A stretch of 64,000 bases of DNA from Oscillospiraceae bacterium (GTDB lineage Bacteria > Bacillota_A > Clostridia > Oscillospirales > Ruminococcaceae), in NCBI GenBank assembly GCA_004558145.1, contig SFDQ01000002.1:1-64000 (forward strand). The letters are read 5' to 3'. Positions 7,060 through 14,090 of this stretch are shown here, one piece after another. Below the pieces are notes generated by a model that was given only the letters and a program-made list of their open reading frames with translations, had not been told where the DNA came from and did no database searches. Position 1 is the first letter of the stretch, and each line of letters starts with the position of its first letter. The position numbers and the translations under genes were made by a program.

Positions 7060-8685
7060 ATGTCCCACTCACACAACGATTTCCCAATCGCCGGATATTG
7101 GGGGCGGAAAAAGCCGCATCCCAAAGTGGGGAAAGTCGATGTTCATTACATGCTGATCAACCCGGCGACAAAAAAACCTTATACCTATATACAGATTCTG
7201 GAAGACCTGGTGCAACGAAAAAAGCACTATCCTGGGCTGGTTCCGTTGCTGCAGCCGTGGATCAACAAATTTTCGCACAAAACCCCAACAAAACCCAACA
7301 CCATTTTTTCATTGTGTTGCGGTGGCTCCACGGCAGAGCTCGCCGAAGCGCGTTTTCGAAAAAGGCGCTGGACTGAATTGGAATCCTTAGCTAAACTCTT
7401 GTTCCGCCCTCTGTACGAACGAAACTTGAAATATGGCGATGTAACGGTATCCGACTTTGTTGATTATCAAGCCGAATTGCTGTATGCCGGAGATACACCC
7501 GATACACGTGTTCGCCTATTGGGCTGCTTGAAAAACTATATCCTGCCCGAGATTGGGAAGGTAAAGTTGAACGCATTGGATGGCGACCGCCAGAATAAGT
7601 CCTTAAAGGCTATTAAACGAAAACTTCAGAACACTTCCGATTCTGCCGGTAAATCCACCTGCGGGTACGTGAAGAGGGCATATCTGGGGCTCATTCGAGC
7701 AATCGAAAGCAGTGGCTGGAAGGGCTGCTTTGCCGGATTACATTTGGCTGATATGCTCAATCACTCTTCCAGACAAAACCATAGCATTATTAATAGCTGC
7801 CGGATCGACCATCTGGACGACGCTCAACGTGCGGGGCTGTTTCAGCTGCTTTTCACGCCAGAGCGTTTGTACGATTTGTTCTGGATATCGCTGCTCTACT
7901 CCGGTATGGATCCGGCGGACATCGCCGGCCAGACCTACGGGGATATCGAGGAGCTGACCCTCCAGGACGGGAGCTGCTGCTATACGATCCTGATCAGCCG
8001 CCGGGTGCGCAAGCTGAACGACCGGTATTCGACGTTGCAGGCTACCAATGAGAATTTTCCCGTCCGAAAGCTCCGCCGTGCTGTGCTTGCTCCCTGGGTC
8101 GGGGACGTACTGCAGCATCGGGTGGCGCAGCTGCACAGTCTTGGCTTTTCCGATGACCAGATCCGGGAAATGCGCCTTACCGCCGAAAAGCCAGGCAACG
8201 CCATCATTGGTCCGGAGGAACTCTCCAAGCGCCTGCAGCCGCTTTTGAAGCAGGCAGGCATTCCAAATGTTTCTCCTATCCGCACCGACAAAAAAGGTCG
8301 TGTTTATCGACAAGTCGTCACGGAGGATATAAAGTTGCTTGTGCGGGACGCTCGATATCTGTCAAAGCAGTGCGGTGCCGATGATGTGATGCAGCACGCC
8401 ATGTTTGGCGATGCCTGGTCGGATACAGATGAGGCGGCGTATCTGGACCTGTTGGGTGACCAATACGCTCTGGCCCGTTGGCAGCGGCTGCGGCGTTGGT
8501 CTCCATTTGCTTCAACCCTTCTACATGATGCAGGTGAAAGCTATCTCTCCGGCTATACCCATGTGCCTGCTCGCCACATTCTACAGGTTGACAACACCAC
8601 AGACCATCCCATCACTCTGACCCTGTCTGCGCCCTATGGGCTCAATGTGTACTGGGCGCACAGCAAAAAAGAAAGGAAGACTTAA
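7060..8685 (+). CDS. Tyrosine-recombinase-like protein A, degenerate, keeps the tyrosine
   Basis: A 541-residue protein, start chosen at 7060 for its AGAAGGAGG site. The C-terminal half follows the tyrosine recombinase fold: LLYSGMDPADIAGQTYGDIE aligns with box I but the catalytic Arg is D284. The box II segment LLVRDARYL keeps an Arg (R429) but lacks the His. The usual Gly-His is G-D451. A Tyr at the expected distance, Y461 (EAAYLDLL), is present. A beta-rich tail of about 45 residues follows. Its stop overlaps the start of the next gene (TAATG), so it is made together with protein B, whose conserved residues are the complement. Alone it should be inactive. Alternatives are a structural recombinase partner or a DNA-binding regulator. 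Confidence 0.65.
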   Translation: MSHSHNDFPIAGYWGRKKPHPKVGKVDVHYMLINPATKKPYTYIQILEDLVQRKKHYPGLVPLLQPWINKFSHKTPTKPNTIFSLCCGGSTAELAEARFRKRRWTELESLAKLLFRPLYERNLKYGDVTVSDFVDYQAELLYAGDTPDTRVRLLGCLKNYILPEIGKVKLNALDGDRQNKSLKAIKRKLQNTSDSAGKSTCGYVKRAYLGLIRAIESSGWKGCFAGLHLADMLNHSSRQNHSIINSCRIDHLDDAQRAGLFQLLFTPERLYDLFWISLLYSGMDPADIAGQTYGDIEELTLQDGSCCYTILISRRVRKLNDRYSTLQATNENFPVRKLRRAVLAPWVGDVLQHRVAQLHSLGFSDDQIREMRLTAEKPGNAIIGPEELSKRLQPLLKQAGIPNVSPIRTDKKGRVYRQVVTEDIKLLVRDARYLSKQCGADDVMQHAMFGDAWSDTDEAAYLDLLGDQYALARWQRLRRWSPFASTLLHDAGESYLSGYTHVPARHILQVDNTTDHPITLTLSAPYGLNVYWAHSKKERKT

Positions 8686-10364
8686 TGACGAAAAAATCAT
8701 CTCCACCCAAAGAATTTTCGTATCAAAGCGTGGACTTCCGCATTCGATACGCATATCCATCCGCAGACAAACATAAAGACACCCCCTGCCGCGGTCTCAT
8801 CAACCCGCTAGATCCGATGACCGGAAAATGCCTTACAAAACGGCAATTATCCCTCAAAGAAAGTGACGCGCCGGTCAATCATATTGTACATGGTAAAGAC
8901 CCCTGGGACATTTACAACAAACGAGAAGCAGAAGCCAGCTATTTGGTTTCCATGATGGCGCAGTGTGGTCTGCTTGGCAGCGTTGCCACAACAAGTCCTG
9001 CCGAAACCGCCGATCTTGCACATCTGGCCCGAAATTACAAACAGACGCTGTTTGACATTCACCCTAAATGGGCGAAGTCAACGGTGAAAGGCTACAGCTA
9101 TCAGTACGACAAATTGGTAGAAGAGATGGCTGGATTGCGTACTGGTGACCTGGATGAGACAGCTTACAGGCAGCTTCAGGAAAAAATCTGCCGCAGTGCG
9201 GCGAAAGACGCCACCAAAAGCCAAGCCTGGACATACGGTGAGACCCCTCCTTCCTCTGCCCGGACACGATTGAGCCTACTGTGTGAACTAATCCGCCGCC
9301 TGAAGGCGGAAGGTGCGGCCATTCCAGTGGTCCCTTTTCCGTACAATGGAAAACCCTCCCGCCAGGAGCTGCTTCTGGACCGGACTGACCACGCCCGCGC
9401 GATTCCGGATGAAATTCTTCGCACCATCTGTGCTGACCCACTGATTCAGGGACAAGCGGAAATCTTGGCGGACGCCGGTCTGCGAATCAGTGAATGCACC
9501 GGCCTTTTGTTCGACTCTTTGCGCTGGCTGGACACCTCGCAGGGAAGGATGTATTATCTGAACATCAGCGGACAAGTTGAGGATGATGGCAAGCGCACCG
9601 AGCTTCCCAAGACCAAGGATTCCTACCGGGCTGTGCCCCTTTCCAGGGAACTGGGAGAAGCTCTTATGCGCTATCGGCAAGAGATGGAAGCCAAATATGG
9701 CGACCTTTCTCTTCGTCTTATGTGCGGACACCCCGACGGAAACGGGTTTGACGACAGCCCCGCTAGGATAGTTGCCTGGAAAAATCAGATCCGTGAGCGA
9801 ATCTTGACACTGCTTCGCGCCCCTGCCGCCTTTCAGGCGGTCGCTGCAGAGCGCGTTTATGTTTTTGACAAGAAAGCCCAGGATGCTGAATTGTACCGTG
9901 AGCTTGTCTGCCATTCCTGGCGCCGCAATTTCTGCACCCGAATGTACTGCTCTAGTGGGCTGGATTCGTCGGAAATCCATCAGCGGATGGGCCATGTCTA
10001 TAAGCCTATCTCTTCGAAAACCGCTACAGGCCTCAATCCAACAGAGTTACGTCAAATGTGTCTGCAACAGCATGTCAGCCCCTCGCTGTATCATTCGGCA
10101 AACCCTCTTCGGTATACCGCAGACGGGCCTTTCCAGGCCACCGAGGTGCCTGCCTGTGCTATTGAGCTGGAATTGAAACCGGGTGAATCGATTGAGCTCA
10201 CGGTGGAGGATACCGAACCGGGTACCGTGACCCACATTTCCGGCGAGGGGCTAATTGTTCATCGCCTGCGCCGAGATGAACGCCGCAATGTAACCTACGA
10301 TTACGGGCTACTGCCAGCCGCAGAAACTAACACCGTTGTGAAAAAGCGCAAGCTATTGGGATAA
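8685..10364 (+). CDS. Tyrosine-recombinase-like protein B, keeps R/K/H/R/H but no tyrosine at the usual place
   Basis: A 559-residue protein translated from an ATG that shares one base with the stop of protein A. It has a box I with R267 (DAGLRISE), a beta-hairpin Lys pair (K309/K311 in PKTKDSYRAVPL), H410 and R413 (HSWRRNF) and a Gly-His (H437 in QRMGHVYKP). The residue nine after that His is T446, and no Tyr lies at the normal spacing. It ends in a beta-strand-rich tail (AIELELKPGESIELTV) like that of protein A. Both proteins also share an N-terminal LINP motif, suggesting an ancient duplication. The pair may form one composite recombinase. A phd-doc pair follows. Confidence 0.7.
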   Translation: MTKKSSPPKEFSYQSVDFRIRYAYPSADKHKDTPCRGLINPLDPMTGKCLTKRQLSLKESDAPVNHIVHGKDPWDIYNKREAEASYLVSMMAQCGLLGSVATTSPAETADLAHLARNYKQTLFDIHPKWAKSTVKGYSYQYDKLVEEMAGLRTGDLDETAYRQLQEKICRSAAKDATKSQAWTYGETPPSSARTRLSLLCELIRRLKAEGAAIPVVPFPYNGKPSRQELLLDRTDHARAIPDEILRTICADPLIQGQAEILADAGLRISECTGLLFDSLRWLDTSQGRMYYLNISGQVEDDGKRTELPKTKDSYRAVPLSRELGEALMRYRQEMEAKYGDLSLRLMCGHPDGNGFDDSPARIVAWKNQIRERILTLLRAPAAFQAVAAERVYVFDKKAQDAELYRELVCHSWRRNFCTRMYCSSGLDSSEIHQRMGHVYKPISSKTATGLNPTELRQMCLQQHVSPSLYHSANPLRYTADGPFQATEVPACAIELELKPGESIELTVEDTEPGTVTHISGEGLIVHRLRRDERRNVTYDYGLLPAAETNTVVKKRKLLG

Positions 10365-10401
10365 TTCGGAAGAACCATCTCCCTTCCGTATATCCCTCGC
10401 A

Positions 10402-10439
10402 ATAAATAGGTTGTATTTCACCTATTTATGCGGTATTTT
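10402..10439 (+). promoter_or_regulatory. phd-doc promoter and 10-bp inverted-repeat operator
   Basis: Perfect arms ATAAATAGGT (10402-10411) and its complement (10420-10429), 8 bases apart, overlap a possible -35 TTGTAT (10411-10416). A -10 TATTTT (10434-10439) follows at 17 bases. This is where a Phd-type antitoxin would be expected to bind for autoregulation. Confidence 0.65.
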
Positions 10440-10460
10440 AATATTAGAGAGGTGATTAGA

Positions 10461-10703
10461 ATGATGCTTGATACCCGTGAAATGATTTCCGTGACCGAAG
10501 CCAACCAAAATTTTTCCCGTGCAACGAGAATTGCCGACCAGCGGGGTAAGGCTGTGATTCTGAAAGGCAACAGGCCAAAGTATGTATTGCTGGACATTGA
10601 GGCCGATCCACGACTTCTTTTATCTGACGATGAACTGATTGGGATTTCCGCCACCCGCATTTTTAAAAATCACCGGGCAGCATTTGAGGAGTTGGCAAAA
10701 TGA
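10461..10703 (+). CDS. phd: Phd/YefM-family antitoxin
   Basis: An 80-residue antitoxin of the Phd/YefM family. The N-terminal dimerisation and DNA-binding part shows ISVTEANQNFSRATRIA and then AVILKGNRPKYVLLDIE, the family hallmark. The acidic C-terminal part should wrap the toxin. The start at 10461 follows GAGAGGTGATTAG; an in-frame ATG upstream lacks a site. Its stop overlaps the doc start by four bases (ATGA), the usual coupling. It probably represses the operon through the inverted repeat just upstream. Confidence 0.88.
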   Translation: MMLDTREMISVTEANQNFSRATRIADQRGKAVILKGNRPKYVLLDIEADPRLLLSDDELIGISATRIFKNHRAAFEELAK

Positions 10704-11089
10704 TTGTATTGTCCACACAAAAAGTAATGCAGCTTCACCGGTTTCTCATGCAGGAGACCGGCGGGCTGGATGGTCTCCGGGATGAAGGCCTTTTTGATTC
10801 CGCTGTGCAAGGTCCCTTCGCCACATTTGGAGGCCAGGAGCTTTATCCCAGTATCGAAGAGAAAGCCGCAAAGCTGGGCGTTACCCTTACCAAGAATCAC
10901 GCTTTTCTTGACGGGAACAAGCGCATCGGTGCCTATGCGCTGCTCATCTTCCTGGATGCGAACGGTGTAACAATGGAATATTCCGACGGCGACCTGATTG
11001 CTCTGGGCCTTGGCATGGCTGATGGCACGCTGGACTATGATGGTGTTCTGGACTGGATCCACAAGCATAAGGCCGCGGCATTTGTTTGA
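10700..11089 (+). CDS. doc: Doc toxin (Fic fold, death-on-curing)
   Basis: A 129-residue Doc toxin. Doc enzymes phosphorylate elongation factor Tu and block translation until neutralised by Phd. The Fic-type motif is visible as HAFLDGNKRIGAYA, and the N-terminal QLHRFLMQETGGLDGLRDEGLFDSAVQ pattern is normal for Doc. Length and gene order (antitoxin first, four-base overlap) are standard. It stabilises the island or contributes to abortive infection; which one cannot be told from sequence. Confidence 0.92.
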   Translation: MIVLSTQKVMQLHRFLMQETGGLDGLRDEGLFDSAVQGPFATFGGQELYPSIEEKAAKLGVTLTKNHAFLDGNKRIGAYALLIFLDANGVTMEYSDGDLIALGLGMADGTLDYDGVLDWIHKHKAAAFV

Positions 11090-11267
11090 GGCAGCATTCC
11101 AGCAAAAGATTTGACGATATGTATAAAATAAGCAGTTTAAATTTTCTGTTTTGACGAACGAAAAAAGCCCAGGAATTTGTGCATTTTATGGATTTTTGAT
11201 AACAAGTTTCTCTCTCGTTGCACTACCTATGGAACTGATTCATTACGTATTCATTATGCAGCGCAAC

Positions 11268-11313
11268 AAGGGCCCCTTTCCGGGCGGTTTTCCCCGCCCG
11301 AAAAGGGGCCCTT
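11268..11313. terminator. Long hairpin terminator at the island edge
   Basis: A 20-bp stem (11268-11287 with 11294-11313, one mismatch) with a T run after it on the plus strand and an A run before it, so it can act both ways. It lies between doc and the tRNA. The rest of 11090-11384 shows no gene. Confidence 0.8.
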
Positions 11314-11355
11314 TTATCGTACCGTTGTACCCGCAAACCCGCACAGACAAAAGAA

Positions 11356-11385
11356 AAATCCCCCAGCCTTTCGGCTGAGGGATTT
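11356..11385 (-). terminator. Terminator of the tRNA-Pro gene
   Basis: A 13-base stem (11356-11368 with 11373-11385) begins right at the tRNA 3' end and is followed on the minus strand by TTTTTCTTTT. Confidence 0.8.
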
Positions 11386-11461
11386 GGTCCGAGTGGCGAG
11401 AGTCGAACTCACGGCCTCTTGAACCCCATTCAAGCGCGCTACCAAACTGCGCTACACCCGG
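11385..11461 (-). tRNA. tRNA-Pro (anticodon GGG)
   Basis: A full cloverleaf on the minus strand: acceptor CCGGGTG paired with CACTCGG, D arm GCGC/GCGC, anticodon stem CTTGA/TCAAG around loop ATGGGGT (anticodon GGG), T arm with TTCGACT, and an encoded CCA end. Its 3' end points toward the accessory island, the usual orientation for islands inserted at tRNA genes. Confidence 0.95.
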
Positions 11462-11587
11462 ACATTGCCGCCGGTTATCAGCGGCAAATAATATTATAAC
11501 CAGAGGATGGGGGTTTGTCAACAACTTTTTTCCTTTTTCTTTGAAATAATCAAAACAAGGTTTTCTCGCCTGTTCATAAAGCAAGCC

Positions 11588-11636
11588 GCAGGCCCCGGTC
11601 GCATTGCTCAAACGCTGCGTCCGGGGCCTGCTTTTT
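11588..11636. terminator. GC-rich hairpin downstream of rubredoxin
   Basis: An 11-bp stem (11588-11598 with 11621-11631) lies just beyond the rubredoxin stop. The clear T run is on the plus strand, so as a terminator for the minus-strand gene it is imperfect. Confidence 0.45.
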
Positions 11637-11644
11637 CTTTTGCG

Positions 11645-11800
11645 TTACTGCTGCTCGAACATGTCCTTGCCCACGCCGCACAGGGGGCAGACGTAGTCTT
11701 CGGGCACGTCGGCCCAGGCGGTGCCGGGGGCCACGCCGTTGTCCGGGTCGCCGGCCGCCTCGTCGTAGATAAAGCCGCAGACAGTGCATACATACTTCAT
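11645..11800 (-). CDS. Rubredoxin
   Basis: A 51-residue rubredoxin, a soluble one-iron electron carrier used by anaerobes for oxygen and peroxide detoxification and other redox reactions. Both Cys pairs are visible: YVCTVCGFIYDEAAGDP and DYVCPLCGVGKDMF, with the usual Tyr/Phe core residues and length. An AAGGAGCG site precedes the ATG. It sits downstream of the nitroreductase on the same strand, about 100 bases apart, and may be partly co-expressed with it. Confidence 0.97.
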   Translation of the reverse strand: MKYVCTVCGFIYDEAAGDPDNGVAPGTAWADVPEDYVCPLCGVGKDMFEQQ

Positions 11801-11904
11801 AGCGTATCGCTCCTTTTTCAATTCACGGCCCGCCGGGCGGGCTCACGCCCTTATTGTATGTAAAAGCGCGGCGTTCTTCCGTTGCCGGGGCAACATTTTG
11901 GAAA

Positions 11905-12426
11905 TCAGCGGATGTAGTGCACGTAGTCCGGCTTGCGGGGTGCGGCGGGCTTGGGCTCGCCGTCGGCATAGCCCAGGATGCAGTGGCCGATGCCCTCCCA
12001 GTCGCCTTCGATGCCCAGCTCTTTCAGGATGGCCTTGCCCTCTTCGCTCTCGAATTCCTCCTTGGCGCGGTGAATCCAGCAGCTGGCGAGGCCCTCGGCG
12101 TGGGCGGCCAGCATCAGGTTGCCCATCACAAGGCTGCCGTCGTAGAGGTAGGTGGGCGCGGCCTTATTCGCCAGCACCACCAGCACCACCGGCGCGCCGT
12201 AGAAGGGGTCGCCGGAGGAGCCCATGATCTCAGCGTTCATGGCGGAGAGCTTGTCCCGCATGGTCTTGTTGGTGACGGCCAGGATGATGGGGCTCTGGCG
12301 GTTCATGCCGGTGGCGGCATACTGCCCGGCGGTGAGGATACGCTCCAGCGCGTCTTCGGGCACGGGGTCCGGTTTGTAGCTGCGCACACTGCGGCGGGTC
12401 AGGATGGCATTGAGAACTTCGTTCAT
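11905..12426 (-). CDS. Nitroreductase-family flavoprotein
   Basis: A 173-residue FMN-dependent nitroreductase-family oxidoreductase. The N-terminal RRSVRSYKPDPVPEDALERILTA pattern, the AATGMNRQS segment and the later GNLMLAAHAEGLASCWIHRAKEEF and LGYADGEPKPAAPRKP signature are all present. These enzymes reduce nitro compounds, quinones or other small substrates with NAD(P)H; the true substrate is not visible. The gene has its own promoter just inside the end of the gntR gene and a GGGGGAGA site. Rubredoxin downstream suggests a redox or stress role. Confidence 0.93.
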   Translation of the reverse strand: MNEVLNAILTRRSVRSYKPDPVPEDALERILTAGQYAATGMNRQSPIILAVTNKTMRDKLSAMNAEIMGSSGDPFYGAPVVLVVLANKAAPTYLYDGSLVMGNLMLAAHAEGLASCWIHRAKEEFESEEGKAILKELGIEGDWEGIGHCILGYADGEPKPAAPRKPDYVHYIR

Positions 12427-12455
12427 CGTATCTCCCCCTTTTTTTCTTTTCCTTT

Positions 12456-12484
12456 ATTATAATACAGGCTTCACTCGCTGTAAA
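12456..12484 (-). promoter_or_regulatory. Promoter of the nitroreductase gene
   Basis: TTTACA (12484-12479), a 17-base spacer and TATAAT (12461-12456) on the minus strand, overlapping the last codons of the gntR gene. Confidence 0.55.
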
Positions 12485-13178
12485 TTTGCTGGCAGCCCTC
12501 GATAGCCTCCCTCAGATAGGTCTCGATCCAGCGGCGCAGCTGCTGCTCGTCCCGGTTTTTCAGATGGGTATAGAGCAGCTCGGTGTTGCGGCAGAGGGCC
12601 TCGATGCCGTAGCGGCGGCAAAAGCGCACCCACAACACGATGACCGGCGCGCGGAAGGAGTAATAGAACAGGGGCAGGATGCTGTTGCCGCTGATGAGGG
12701 CCAGCTCGTGCTGAAACTCAAAGGCCCGCTCCGCCGCCTGCTGGGGCGTCTGGGCCCCGGCGATGTGGGCCACAAGGTCGCCCAGGCGGTCGATGTCCTC
12801 GTCGGTGGCGTTGCGCAGGATAAGGCCCACCGCCAGCTGTTCCAGCGCCCGGCGCACCTCCAGGATGGAGCGTATCTCCTCCCGGCCCAAGGTGCCGCCG
12901 TTATACTCCATGATGGCGATGAGGGTGCTCAGGTTTCCGTTGCGCCGGTAGTCCGCCACAAAGGTGCCCTGTCGGGGGCGTATCTCCACGAAGCCTTGCG
13001 CCGCCAGCTCCGCCAGGCCGCCGTTCACCACCGCCCGGCTCACCTGCATCTGACGGGCCAGTTCCCGCTCGGGGGGCAGCGCCGTGCCCTGGGCCAGCTC
13101 CCCCGAAAGGATCATCCCCTGTATCTGCTTGACGAACAGATCTTTCAGGCTGGGGGCCGAGAGTTTTTCAAATTCCAC
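12471..13178 (-). CDS. GntR/FadR-family transcriptional regulator
   Basis: A 235-residue regulator with an N-terminal winged helix (LPPERELARQMQVSRAVVNGGLAELAAQGFVEIRPRQGTFV) and a helical C-terminal FCD-type ligand domain (about 85-225). It starts with GTG at 13178, preceded by GAGGAGGAAG. A TGGTCATACCA palindrome, the FadR-type consensus TGGT-N3-ACCA, lies about 20 bases upstream of the start, so autoregulation is likely. It is divergent from the hypB operon and may control it. The ligand is unknown. Confidence 0.9.
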   Translation of the reverse strand: MEFEKLSAPSLKDLFVKQIQGMILSGELAQGTALPPERELARQMQVSRAVVNGGLAELAAQGFVEIRPRQGTFVADYRRNGNLSTLIAIMEYNGGTLGREEIRSILEVRRALEQLAVGLILRNATDEDIDRLGDLVAHIAGAQTPQQAAERAFEFQHELALISGNSILPLFYYSFRAPVIVLWVRFCRRYGIEALCRNTELLYTHLKNRDEQQLRRWIETYLREAIEGCQQIYSE

Positions 13179-13196
13179 GCGTCTTCCTCCTCGTAT

Positions 13197-13207
13197 TGGT
13201 CATACCA
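13197..13207. promoter_or_regulatory. FadR-type operator TGGTCATACCA
   Basis: A perfect TGGT-N3-ACCA palindrome in the gntR/hypB divergent region, matching the known recognition pattern of FadR-subfamily GntR regulators. Confidence 0.65.
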
Positions 13208-13290
13208 GATACCACACCCTTATTTTACCATGCAAATGGCTGAAGGCCAAGGGCCTTTTTTGCGCAGAATTCCGAAAAAATCGGCATCTA

Positions 13291-13320
13291 TTGACCTTCT
13301 TCGCAGGATAATGTTATTCT
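13291..13320 (+). promoter_or_regulatory. Probable promoter of the hypB operon
   Basis: TTGACC at 13291-13296 and TATTCT at 13315-13320 with an 18-base spacer, about 60 bases before hypB. Confidence 0.4.
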
Positions 13321-13382
13321 TTTAACGTTCAGCCCGGGCCGGGCTTTCTTTCTGGCCCGACCACCGATATGACCCATGGAGT

Positions 13383-14090
13383 GTGAGAGAAGTGGAATCC
13401 TTTAAAATCCTGGAAATTCGCCAGAGCGTGTTTGCCTCCAACGACGAGGAGGCGGCAAAGCTGCGGGCGGAGCTGAAGGAGAAGGGCGTGTTCCTTCTGA
13501 ACCTGATGTCCAGCCCCGGCTCGGGCAAGACCACCACCCTGACCCGCACCATCGAGGCGCTGAAAGACGAAATGAAAATCGGAGTGATGGAGGCGGACAT
13601 CGACTCGGACGTGGACGCCCGCACCATCTCGGCGGCGGGCGCAAAGGCCATCCAGCTGCACACCGGCGGCATGTGCCACCTGGACGCGGGCATGACCCGC
13701 CAGGGCCTGGAGGGCCTGGGCACCGGGGACGTGGAACTGGCCATTCTGGAGAATGTGGGCAATCTGGTCTGCCCCGCCGAGTTCGACACCGGCGCGGTGA
13801 AGAACGCCATGATTTTGTCCGTGCCCGAAGGACACGACAAACCTCTGAAGTACCCCCTGATGTTCCAGGTGTGCGACGTGGTGCTGGTGAACAAGATGGA
13901 CGTTCTGCCCTACTTCAATTTTGACCTGGAAAAATGCACCGAGTATGTGAAGATGCGCAACCCCAAGGCGCAGGTCATCCCCATCTGCGCCGCCACCGGC
14001 GAGGGGATGGACGCCTGGTACGACTGGCTGCGCCGGGAAGTGCGCGCCTGGCGGGGCGAAGAAACGGAAAAGGAGAACGGCCATGAGTGA
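13383..14090 (+). CDS. hypB: Hydrogenase nickel incorporation GTPase HypB
   Basis: A GTPase that delivers nickel with HypA during maturation of NiFe hydrogenase, and in some organisms urease. The P-loop SSPGSGKT (43-50), the HTGGMCHLD motif and the HypB signature ENVGNLVCP are intact. There is no N-terminal His-rich nickel store. The start is taken as the GTG at 13383; no strong ribosome site is seen and a GTG three codons on is possible. Its last codons overlap the start of the large flavoprotein by 8 bases and hypA follows that, so the three are coupled. No hydrogenase structural gene is in the window. Confidence 0.92.
   Translation: MREVESFKILEIRQSVFASNDEEAAKLRAELKEKGVFLLNLMSSPGSGKTTTLTRTIEALKDEMKIGVMEADIDSDVDARTISAAGAKAIQLHTGGMCHLDAGMTRQGLEGLGTGDVELAILENVGNLVCPAEFDTGAVKNAMILSVPEGHDKPLKYPLMFQVCDVVLVNKMDVLPYFNFDLEKCTEYVKMRNPKAQVIPICAATGEGMDAWYDWLRREVRAWRGEETEKENGHE

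Noticed and set aside
11385..11461. Claiming tRNA-Pro as the proven attachment site of the island
   Set aside because: No repeat of the tRNA 3' end was found in the window and the integrase is 7 kb away, so this was kept as a hypothesis only.
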